64,000 bases of DNA from Symbiodinium natans. Its lineage: Eukaryota; Sar; Dinophyceae; Suessiales; Symbiodiniaceae. The position numbers and the translations under genes are program-made. Each line of letters begins with the position of its first letter. Within the stretch, counting starts at the first letter, position 1. The DNA lies in contig CAJNDS010002438.1 of assembly GCA_905221605.1 (NCBI GenBank), positions 26,001 through 90,000 of the forward strand, in the 5' to 3' direction. Below, piece after piece: positions 53,170-62,760 of the stretch. Below the pieces are notes generated by a model. The model saw only the letters and a program-made list of their open reading frames with translations. It ran no database searches and was not told where the DNA came from.

Positions 53170-55345
53170 CTCAAACCTCTCTGTGTAGACAAAAGAGCAG
53201 CTCTTTCTGAGCCTTCTTGGTGCTCTTTGCGCTTGTTGCCTTGGGTGGCGTTGCAACGGTCTTCTCTGGGCTCGAGGCCGGCTCCTGCGCCCACCACAAG
53301 TGCGCAGCAGCATAATTACAGGGCAAAAGCTGTGCTGCGAGAGGTCCGCCCTCAGACTCCACCGAATGACATGGACGTGTCAAGTCAGGGTAGATCCTTA
53401 CCCCCCCCCCCCCTCCGCATAGCAGAGAGAGAGAGAGAGGGAGGGAGGGGGGGGAGGGGAGGGAGGGAGGGAGGGAGAGAGAGAGGGAGAGAGCGCGAGG
53501 GAGAGAGAGAGAGAGAAAGAGACAGAGACAGAGACAGAGAAAGAGAAAGAGAAAGAGCAAGCGCAAGAGAAAGAGAAAGAGAAAAAGAAAGAGGAAGAGA
53601 AAGAGGAAGTGTAAGAGGAAGAGGAAGAGGAAGGGGAAGGAGAAGAGGGAAGAGGGAAGAGGGAAGAGAAAGAGAACGATGAAAAAGAAAAAAAGAGAAA
53701 GAGACAAAGCGAAAGCGAAAGAGAAAGAGCAAGAAAGAGACAGAGGAGAACGAGAGAGAGAGAGAGAGAGAGAGACATTTCCGAAGGCGCCTGGCAAACC
53801 TTCCACACTACTGGGTGACAATGCAGGGCAGAGCTCAGTCGATGCACAAACCCTAATAAGAGAACCCAAAGGAACTGCCCACTTGCCACTTCCGATTCCC
53901 CGAAAACCCGAAACCCTACACTATCGCATGGTGTCTCGGGTCTAGAGGGTGGGGTGGGGGTTCCTCAAGTTTCGACAGTGGCCGCATGCAAAACGACATC
54001 AAGAGCCAATCGCAGTCCTGAGGAGCCCCTGACGCGTCCGCGTTCTTCGCCGGTTTCGGCGCTTCTGCTGCTGGCGCAGTCTTAGAAGAGGAAGCTTTGT
54101 CCTCAGCTGCCGCAGGTTGCGGCTGCAAAAAGCACTGCTGCAAATTCTGCAAGGGCAAGCTGAAACGGCCCTGTGCCAACAAGCGACAACACTGTCGGCA
54201 GCTTTGGCAGGCTTTGTCTTGCTTACCTCCTTCTGCTTGGCCGGCGCCTTTTTTGCCGTGCTTTCGGTGGCTTTCTCTTTGCTGGAGGCTAACTCCTCGG
54301 ATCATTGCAAAGGGTGCGGCCCAGCATAAAGTGGACATGCATGACGCCGGCTGTCCTGAAGGGTCTCGGGTGTCCTTGCCGCGTCTGCGTTCTTCGACGC
54401 GGCCTTCGAAGAGGAAGCTTTGTCCTCAGCTGCCGCAGGTTGCGGCAGGGCCTCGGATCCCAAAAAAAGCGCTGCTGCAAATTCTGCAAGGGGCAAGCTG
54501 AAACGGCCCTGTGCCAACAAGCGACAACACTGTCGGCAGCTTTGGCAGGCTTTGTCTTGCTTACCTCCTTCTGCTTGGCCGGCGCCTTTTTTGCCGTGCT
54601 TTCGGTGGCTTTCTCTTTGCTGGAGGCTAACTCCTCGGATCATTGCAAAGGGTGCGGCCCAGCATAAAGTGGACATGCATGACGCCGGCTGTCCTGAAGG
54701 GTCTCGGGTGTCCTTGCCGCGTCTGCGTTCTTCGACGCGGCCTTCGAAGAGGAAGCTTTGTCCTCAGCTGCCGCAGGTTGCGGCAGGGCCTCGGATCCCA
54801 AAAAAAGCGCTGCTGCAAATTCTGCAAGGGGCAAGCTGAAACGGCCCTGTGCCAACAAGCGACAACACTGTCGGCAGCTTTGGCAGGCTTTGTCTTGCTG
54901 GCCTCCTTCTGCTTGGCCGGCGTCTTTTTTGCCGTGCTTTCGGTGGCTTTCTCTTTGCTGGAGGCTAACTCCTCGGATCATTGCAAAGGGTGCGGTCCAG
55001 CATAAAGTGGACATGCATGACGCTCGCTGTCCTGAGGGGTCTCAGGTGTCCCTGCCGCGTCTGCGCTCTTCGACGCGGCCTTGGAAGAGGAAACTGTGTC
55101 CTCAGCTGCCGCAGGTTGCGGCAGGGCCTCGGATCCCAAAAGCGCTGCTGCCTTCTATTTCTGCAAGGTGCAGACTGAAACCGCTGTGCCAACGAGCGAC
55201 AACACCTTCGGCAGCTTGAGGAGGCTTCGTCTCGCTGGCCTCCTGTGTAGGCGGTGCCTTGCTGTCTTGGACAGCGTCTGGGTCCTGAAAGAATCGCAGT
55301 CGAGAACCCGTGCCGCATGTGTTGTGGCCAATCTGAGGTGGACAC
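53170..55345 (-). CDS. Lys/Ala-rich protein gene with tandemly duplicated exons
   Basis: Two exon types alternate on the minus strand. Type 1: ELASSKEKATESTAKKAPAK followed by QKEVSKTKPAKAADS, donor near GTGTTGTC. Type 2: QPAAAEDKASSSKAASKNAD, AARTPETLQ. Each pair occupies a 338-bp unit. The most upstream, diverged unit reads APPTQEASETKPPQAAEG. A downstream exon (about 53285-53170) reads SPEKTVATPPKATSAKSTKK. The composition (K, A, S, P, E) resembles basic dinoflagellate nuclear or histone-H1-like proteins, but no fold is recognisable, so DNA binding is only a guess. Confidence 0.6.
53424..53775 (+). repeat. Polypurine GA/GAAA tract
   Basis: About 350 bp of GAGAGA, GGGAGG and GAAAGA units with one pure-purine strand. 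It produces long Ser/Leu and Arg/Glu frames that are not genes. It lies in an intron of the Lys/Ala-rich gene. Confidence 0.95.
54000..55330 (-). repeat. 338-bp tandem repeat, about four copies
   Basis: Copies 2 and 3 (about 54325-54662 and 54663-55000) differ at only a few bases. Copy 1 (from about 54000) and copy 4 (from about 55001) are more diverged. Each contains both exon types and both introns, so this is exon-pair duplication. Confidence 0.95.
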
Positions 55346-55399
55346 GCCCCTTAGATCCCCTTAGCCTCTTCGACCCTACGCAGGCCCTAGAGGCCATAA

Positions 55400-56330
55400 A
55401 CCCAAACTAGGACGGTTGTCAAAGCAACGCGCCTAGTTAGGGTGGGTTAGGCTTGGGTTAACCTTGAAATGCACCCTAAACTGGCCCCGAAACCCCAAAC
55501 CCAACTCAGGCCCTGAGAGAAGAGCCAAGTGCCGCGCTTGCAGTCTCCTCTTCTGCTCAATTGTGGTGAGGCCCGGGAGATCCACGAGAGTGGCCTCGGA
55601 GGGCTTTTCGGGGATTTTATACGGCTTTTGGGCCACCCGCCTAAACTCCAAACGCTTCTGCAACCCTAACCCCTGTAAACCCTGCCGTACTTTTTGCAAG
55701 CCAACCCCTGGTACAATTTCAAACATGATGAGAAGATGATCGATCGTCTCGTAGCATATCACAATGAAGATTCCTCAGCATGAAAGCAAGACCTGGACGC
55801 TAAACACTCTTTGCAGGTACACCCTAGACTTTAACCTTTGTTTGAGGCTTGGCTATGCTCCCGCCCTGTTTGGCTGTCCCAAAACCTTGCACTCGCGACA
55901 GGGCCTCGGCGACGACTCAGACACTTGTTTTGAGCCCTACACCCTAAACCCAAAGCCCCCCCGCCCCCCTACCCTCCCTCCCGAAAGCAATTACCGCTGT
56001 GATTCGCGGTTGGTTGCCTGAAGAGGATTTGATGCCTGACTAGCTGGGACTTCGTCTTGTGCAAGTCTGTGTTCGGAGTTAATGTTGTTGAGCTTCCAGC
56101 GATCATTTCCAAATCTAGTGGGATGCCCCCCTTGCATACCCTGAATATGGTACAGTCCACTGCGGACACTCAAAATAGGGACCCCGCAGACTGAACCCTG
56201 GTTTAATCGCTCACACTCGGACAAGCCAGGCGCGGGGTTTAGGGTTTAGGGTTTAGGGTTTAGGGTTTAGGGTTTAGGGTTTAGGGTTTAGGGTTCTGGG
56301 TCTCCCCCACTTTTCACTTTGCCAGCCCTC
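55400..56330. repeat. No clear gene; TTTAGGG array
   Basis: GCCACCCGCCTAAAC motif at about 55630; TCGCTCACACTCGGACAAGC motif at about 56207; TTTAGGG array at 56235-56297. Confidence 0.6.
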
Positions 56331-56339
56331 GGCATGACA

Positions 56340-57316
56340 CAGGATGGGCGATGGGAATGCACGCCAGGCCATCCCTCTAGGATTCGATGATGTTCGAAGA
56401 TTCCGCCACACTTTGCAGCAATGTGAAACCGTATCCACCGGAAATGACTACTTCAAATCCGGCAGCAAACCCTGCGGGAATTGCGCGCAGGCCTACTCTT
56501 CGGAGGTCTTATGGGGTTCAAAAGGGAGGGGGGTTCCTGGCTGGCAGGTACCTGGGGAGGTTAAGGGAAGCTTAGGGAGCCTTAGGGAGTATTAGGAAAC
56601 TTTGGGTTACGTACCACCTTGAACCCCCATCCCTTAAGAACTCTAAAGGTCTGAAGTCAGAAGGGCTTCCTCGCAGAAACCTTGCGAAGCATGCCGTGGA
56701 AATCCTCACTGTGCATTGACTCGACGGGATCGACGGCACTTGCAGTCATGGACAGGCCGAGACTATATCTCATCATATCCAGATGCATGACCTCCTCGTT
56801 GTCGTTGGGCCTGCAAGGCAAGGGAAAAACAGCCTTGTCAGCCCTGTAGCAGTAAACAGCGCAAACCATGGATTTGTGTGGGCAACGCTTGGCCTAGCAA
56901 TTCTCGGCCGCTTGGCTTGGGAGGTTTGCCCACCAACCATTGCATAGCATTGATCACGGAAGCTGATGACTGCATCCTTGTCCTGCCCCAGGCACGGACA
57001 CGAGGGCTTGATTTGGCCAGCTGGACCCAGACAAACTCAAAACGAAATCAAAAGCCAGCACCTGCCCATTCTCGAACTTCATCCAACATGCTCGGGCTAT
57101 CACCTGGCAGCACAGCAGAGAGGTCGCGGTCATAGTCAAAACAACACTGCAGGTGCAACACTGCTGATAAGGTTCGGCAGAAGGGGAACCTACCGTTCAG
57201 CGCCTCTGCATCTATAATGAGCTTAGCAAAAACCTGCACAGCGTGGTCGCAGCACATATCTGTCCCTGGAAAGATATGCGAGACATCCAAGCACACAACA
57301 CACAATCACACACACA

Positions 57317-57409
<93 letters not shown>

Positions 57410-58375
57410 AACAAACAAACAAACAAACAAACAAACATGCTGCAAAACCCCCGCGCTTCTGTATCTTCTTCGGCCAAACCAGAACCAGATCGGAATCTTC
57501 GAACGTCAGTGACAGAGAGCAACCAGGGTTCCAAAAACATGCTTGCAACACCAGAGACGTCAAGCCAAAGCAGAACAGAGTCAAAAGGCAGCCGCTGAAC
57601 TGAATAAACATACTGTCGCAGGAGACCTGCTGGACTCACCGGAGATTCGAAGCATGACGACAAGAGACAGCAGCTTTTTGAGTTGGGGCTTTGCGCGGCA
57701 TACGGGTCCCAGAAGAATATGAACTTGAACTCTCTGAGAACAAGGAATGGCTTTGGGGCGCGATGGAAGTACTGGTACAGGGGGCGACACCGTAGCTCCT
57801 ACCACCTCACCGTATGGAAGAACAGAAATTGGTGATCCATGCATGGTGGGAGCACTTCGAGACGAAGTGCCTAGCTGGCGAGCAAGCAAGCGAAAGAGAG
57901 AGCAGAGAGAGAAGAACCCTTAACCCTAAACCCTAAGAGAATGGAGCCATCGTCCAACACCAGCAGAGTTTAGACACCGAAGGGCCTCGGCAGCATGGCG
58001 CGTCCCCGCCTTTGCCACACTGGTCTGGAAGTGCTGTCCTTTAAAGCGGAAGACCGCGCGATTCCGACCATGTTTGTCATCGAACCTGCTGGGGCGGAAA
58101 AGAGCGGTCTGCGGGTTGAGCGGCTACGTGGAACAGTTGAAGAAGATGACGAAATGCCAGGTATCCACACTCAGCGACCTACTGCATGCTTTGCCAATGC
58201 TAGCGTCTGCCAGAGAAGCCTGCCTTATCTGCTTCCTCTTGCCTAGGACCGTGATTCTAGACTCTAAACTGGGATGAGTTAGGAAGGCATTCCTTGCAGG
58301 GAGGCGCCTGACTCTTTTGTAAGCAATATGTCCGGCTGGTGCATCTGCGGGCAACAGGTCGCAGTCGTCTGCCAT
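56340..58375 (-). CDS. Multi-exon gene of unknown function
   Basis: Exons in sense order: about 58375-58130 (DDCDLLPADAPAGHIAYKRV, THPSLESRITVLGKRKQIRQ). About 58090-57978 after CAGCAG (RFDDKHGRNRAVFRFKGQHF, SVAKAGTRHAAEALRC, faintly AP2-like). About 57745-57648 (VQVHILLGPVCRAKPQLKKL, LLSLVVMLRIS; donor GTGAGT). About 57590-57460 (FDSVLLWLDVSGVASMFLEP, SVTDVRRFRSGSGLAEEDTE). About 57270-57192 between TTCCAG and GTAGGT (DMCCDHAVQVFAKLIIDAEA). About 57151-57109 (CCFDYDRDLSAVLPG). About 57000-56945 (LGQDKDAVISFRDQCYAM). About 56812-56680 between CTTGCAG and GTTTCT (NEEVMHLDMMRYSLGLSMTA). Possibly about 56460-56385. The splice signals are good, but not every phase was reconciled. Family unknown. 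Confidence 0.55.
56515..56640. mobile_element. Family F element
   Basis: GGAAGCTTAGGGAGCCTTAG, GGGTTACGTACCACCTTGAA and CCCCCATCCCTTAAGAA; reverse of the 17.7 and 23.9 kb copies. Confidence 0.6.
57308..57436. repeat. (CA)n(CAAA)n compound microsatellite
   Basis: About 48 CA dinucleotides followed by about eight AAAC units, inside an intron. The 35.24-kb repeat has the same two units in the opposite order. Confidence 0.97.
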
Positions 58376-58696
58376 GGCTCACCGAGATGCATGACAGGAT
58401 TTTCTTCCGAACATCTCTTTGAAGACCTTTTCTGCCTGACTGCATCTTTTTGTGATTCCCCACGGCACTCTTCGACAGGTCGGGACCTGTGTCCAGCCCT
58501 TCCGTCTAAGCTCCTAGGCATGCTTCAGGTCTGTTCCCAAGCTGCAGCAACTAGGGGCTGGGTGGGACTTGACCCGTACCTGGCTGCTGCAGCTGGTAGC
58601 TTATTCCTTCGAGCTGATCCCCCCCCCCCCCCGTTAGTTTCACACACGAAAAACCGCATGCCCCATGTCTGTAGCAGTCTTAAGGCCCTGAACAAG

Positions 58697-59075
58697 ACTC
58701 CTAAACCCCTAAACCCCTAAACCCCTAAACCCCTAAACCCCTAAACCCCTAGACCCCTAGACCCCTAAACCCCTAAACCCCTAAACCCCTAAACCCCTAA
58801 ACCCCTAAACCCTAAACCCTAAACCCTAAACCCTAAACCCCAAACCGCACACTACGACACGACCATCAGATTTCCTACGTCCTCCTCCTCTGCGCAGGCT
58901 CAGGCCACGGCATCATCCACTGCGCTGAGGTCGGCCGAAGCCTGAGTCCCAGTTCTTCCTGTAGGGTTTAGGGTTTAGGGTTTAGGGTTTAGGGTTTAGG
59001 GTTTAGGGTTTAGGGTTTAGGGTTTAGGGTTTAGGGTTTAGGGTTTAGGGTTTAGGGTTTAGGGTTTAGGGTTTT
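58697..59075. repeat. CCCCTAAA block and a separate TTTAGGG array
   Basis: 58697-58808 is the 8-bp variant, with two CCCCTAGA units, turning into CCCTAAA to 58845. After about 115 bp of unique sequence a 16-unit TTTAGGG array runs 58961-59073 and ends in a T run and a CGCTCCCGCATAGCTGGCC motif. Confidence 0.97.
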
Positions 59076-59261
59076 TTTTCGCTCCCGCATAGCTGGCCGA
59101 ACCGCAGGCAGGGTTAGTCGTTGGTCTGCTCAGAGGAAAAAGGGCGGTCCCGCCGGAGGACCTACAACAACATTCTCTTCCCCCTGCACTTTATCAATTA
59201 TCCAAACCAAACCATAAATACAACTAAACAGGTTTAGGGTTTAGGGTTCAGGGTTTATGAA

Positions 59262-59352
59262 AATAGGGGGATCCCCGACATATAGCCCCTAGTAGGGAAA
59301 CCCCTTAGAATAAGGACCCCAAGAAGGTACCCCTAATTTCGGAAACCCCCCC
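59262..59352. mobile_element. Family A element
   Basis: Reverse copy: GGGGGATCCCCGAC to CCCCTAATTTCGGAAACCCC, directly after a TTTAGGG array (59231-59256). Confidence 0.7.
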
Positions 59353-59389
59353 ATATGAGGCAGAGGAAAGCCCTGATGATCTCCGAGGT

Positions 59390-59914
59390 TTGTGTTCTTC
59401 ATGCAAGCTGGATGCAAAGAGGAGCACAACTATAACAGGGATGGATCAGGACCGAAAAAGCCAAGTGGTGAAAGCACACACCTGTGGAGCCCCCATACTA
59501 TGGTGCATCACGTCGGTCAGCCTTTCTCCCGAAGCAATCATGCGACTCTCTGGCATCGAAGTGCAGCAGCGCGCTGCAAACGTGCGTGGTGCTTATGTCT
59601 GTTCTACGATGAAGCGAAGGTATGCTGGATATTGCATGCTTTCAATTGTGATCGCCGGTGTGCAGTATCACCTAGCTGTGGCTGTCTTCACGGCAGTCGC
59701 AAGGAAAGACAAGTCTAAAGCACCTATAAGGAAACCTTGTGCAAACTCCGGACCTGTCCACCTCCTACCGTTTTATGCATTTGCAGAAGCTGGCAAGCAC
59801 ACGTTGCCTTTGTTATGGAGAGCGAAGTATTTGCAAGGACCAATCACCGTCAACGTACATGTCCTAGAACCTGAGACCAAATTAGCCCTATTTGTTGTGG
59901 TCCATGTAGCTTAG
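59390..59914 (+). CDS. Hypothetical ORF
   Basis: A 174-codon plus frame with no recognised domain; a second plus frame overlaps it. It is listed because of its length in a non-repetitive stretch, but base composition does not favour it and it may be chance. Confidence 0.2.
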   Translation: MCSSCKLDAKRSTTITGMDQDRKSQVVKAHTCGAPILWCITSVSLSPEAIMRLSGIEVQQRAANVRGAYVCSTMKRRYAGYCMLSIVIAGVQYHLAVAVFTAVARKDKSKAPIRKPCANSGPVHLLPFYAFAEAGKHTLPLLWRAKYLQGPITVNVHVLEPETKLALFVVVHVA

Positions 59915-59929
59915 TAGGATTATAGCGAT

Positions 59930-60200
59930 TAAACCCTAAACCCTACGCCCTAAACCCTAAACCCTAAACCCCAAATAGCATTGTAGCCGTTATCAGAGTC
60001 TGGTACAGTAGGGTATATGAGCCCAATATTAAGGTTCCTCCGCGCCCCAAAGCCGGTCAACGCTTCTTGCGCGTGCGACTCGGGCTGGCTTTTCGTTTCC
60101 TGCAGCTAGGGTTTAGGGTTTAGGGTTTAGGGTTCAGGGTTCAGGGTTCAGGGTTCAGGGTTCAGGGTTCAGGGTTTAGGGTTTAGGGTTTAGGGTTGCT
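59930..60200. repeat. Telomeric arrays with an embedded TTCAGGG block
   Basis: CCCTAAA at 59931-59970. TTTAGGG at 60108-60131, then about six TTCAGGG units (60132-60174), then TTTAGGG again to 60197. Confidence 0.95.
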
Positions 60201-60599
60201 CCTCAAATCGTAATAACGAGTTGAGGCACCACAGAGACAGCAAGCATGGTCACAAATATGACGTCCGGGCAACAGCCCGCTTCCGCTCCTATCGGAGCTT
60301 ATACCCAAGGCTTTGTGACCCTTAAGGTGCGGTGTTGATGCCGCACGCACATGTACCTAAGCATGATAGCATGATAGGAACGATGATGTTGTACTGCGTT
60401 ATGGTCTTTATCATGATTTTAATATCCTAAGGACCCTCATTCATTCCCCTCCCCACACACCTCCCGACCGGCAGATTCCGCTCACATCACATTGGACAAC
60501 TGAATTGCAGCAAGGCAAGCAATGGGCCAAAAGTATCTGCACTGGATGCGCATGCAAACTCCCCCTCCCCGGACTCAAGTACATTGGCCTGCTTCGGCT

Positions 60600-62500
60600 A
60601 CAGCTCGAGCTGCCTTCTTGACGATCGCGGCTCCTTGCTTGCTTAGTCTGCCGCGCATCTCCCACAAAACAGGTACCAGAACACGCGGGGAATGCGTACT
60701 GGCTAAAGCAGAGACTAGTGTAGTGTAACCTAAACAAGCGAACCTTGCAGGTCCAAGCAGTGACATAGCAGCAGTTGTGTTGCTGGTCGGGTAAAGGGTT
60801 TCGACCCTTTCGGAGCCTCTTCTTGCGATCCTTTTCCCTTTCCTGACTGGAGGACAACATATGTTTGAGCTCAAGCAAAGCATCTCGAGAGGGATGCCCA
60901 CCCCCCACCCCCCCACCCCGCCCCCCCCTAAGAAGGGAAGACTTGAGACGGCCATGGCTGTGGGACATGCAAACTTCGGGTTTGTTGCCGCCAGTCTAGC
61001 AGCCATCTACTCGAAAGTAACAGGCTTCAATAGACCTCCCTGCTTGAGGGTGTCTCGGTCTAGGAGTTGCATCGATTCCTTTCCTCTTCGCTTGCTCGCT
61101 GAAGAACTCAGAAGCAGGAGCATCGAATGCCCATTGCTTTCGACGACAAGACAAGACCGTGTCTCCAACCGCACAGTGCCAGCTGCTCTGCCGCAATCGA
61201 AGCCACAGAACGCCGGGATAGAATTCCAACATCCGGGGAATGTGAACTCATATGGGCATTTCCCAAAAATGGAGGTACCCCGAATATACCCTGAATCGAG
61301 CTAGCAAAGGGAAGCACCTTGCACAACCCTCATGTTTGGGGATGTTCCCCCTTATACTAACAGTCCTTAATAACTAAGGGTTTAGGGCGACAGGGATATT
61401 ATAATGGGGAGTACTATAATCCCTATGAAGGACTGTTAGTTTTAGAGGGAAATATCCCTACTCATGCCGTTCATCATCCCCAGAGATGGGAGAGGCAAAG
61501 TAAACCCTCGCAGCCTGCTCTTTCGGTCGGCTCTTGTCCTTCTCCTTTTCCTTGCCCTTCTCCTTGGTCCTCTCCTTGTCCTTCTCCTTCTCCTTGTCCT
61601 TCTCCTTGTCCTTCTCCTTGTCCTTCTCCCTCTCCCTCGTGGGCGCAGCAGCCTTGACCTGCACTCAAGGACCCCGGGCGATCCGACGAGATCTGACGAG
61701 CACGTGGCAGCGAATCAACTGCAGGGGCTACAGTGGTGTGTGGCATGTCATAATAGTGGAGGAAAGACGGGATATCCATGACCTTCATGAAAAAGTGTGT
61801 TTCAAGAGCCATTTTGATAAGAAAAAAGTGGGGGAGACGTGTAAATACCGTTTAAAATGAAGATGGTCGATATCCATGATCTTCATGAAAAGAGTGTTTC
61901 AAGAGCCATTTTGATAAGAAAAAAGTGGGGGAAGACATCTAAACAAGCGCGTGTCTGGACTCCGCTCTTCGTGTGGGATCTGCCTTGTCCTTGTCCTTTG
62001 TTGCATCCTTTGCTGGCTTTGCCTCTTTCACCGCCTTGGCACAGCATGGCAGAGCGAAGAGAAGCCTAAGGAATACAGAGGCGGCCTTCATGTCCTTGAC
62101 GTCTTTGCTCTTGGCTTCTTTGCTGTCCTTTTCTCTCCCTGACTTGCTATCCTTTGCGTTCAAGGGGCGTTTTCCGGACGACAAGAATGGCTGCCCACAT
62201 GGCAGATGGCCACCGCGACAGCGAAACAAAGGGCTTCCTCTCCAAAACCCTGAACACGAAACAAGCATGTCCTTCCCTCAAGAACGTCTCGGCCTCCACT
62301 TCCCACCCCCAATCACCACCCGACGGCATCTGAAGGACGAGGGCAGCTCTTTCTTCTAGTGCCCTGCCTGCTTGGCATCCTTTCCATCCTTAGCCACCTT
62401 TGGGCCCTCCTCTTTCTTGGCTGTTTGTGGAGTGCTTGCCTCCTGGTCCTTTGCACCCTTGGCAGGAGACCGCTGGGCACGATCATCGAAGCTGGTGCAC
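60600..62500 (-). CDS. Lysine-rich protein gene, multi-exon
   Basis: Exons in sense order: about 62450-62360 (DQEASTPQTAKKEEGPKVAK, DGKDAKQ). About 62175-62075 (AKDSKSGREKDSKEAKSKDV, KDMKAA). About 62045-61955 (VKEAKPAKDATKDKDKADP). About 61660-61480 (VKAAAPTREREKDKEKDK, a KDKEK/KEKDK repeat, then ARVYFASPISGDDER). About 61150-61020 (KQWAFDAPASEFFSEQAKRK). About 60885-60790 (LELKHMLSSSQEREKDRKKR). About 60690-60590 (RLSKQGAAIVKKAARAVAEA, GQCT-stop). It is highly basic and disordered with alternating charge; a nuclear or RNA-associated role is a guess. It parallels the Lys/Ala-rich gene at 53-55 kb. Confidence 0.55.
61336..61470. mobile_element. Family B element containing a telomeric insert
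   Basis: TTGGGGATGTTCCCCCTTAT to GGGAAATATCCCTA with core GTACTATAATCCC. CTAAGGGTTTAGGGCG is inserted at about 61375-61390, inside the left inverted repeat. CTCATG flanks both ends. Confidence 0.75.
61771..61938. repeat. 98-bp tandem duplication in an intron
   Basis: GATATCCATGACCTTCATGA...AAAAAAGTGGGGG occurs at 61771 and 61869 with few differences. Confidence 0.9.
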
Positions 62501-62590
62501 TGTACCACCACCCCTAAGCACCTGGCCTAAATTAGCCCATCTCCCTAACCCCTAAACTTACATGTAGCAGCAGCAAAAGAGCACACCACC

Positions 62591-62760
<170 letters not shown>

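Noticed and set aside
53171-53889. Long Leu/Ser-rich and Arg/Glu-rich ORFs on both strands
   Set aside because: They are translations of the polypurine GA tract; no splice or codon evidence.
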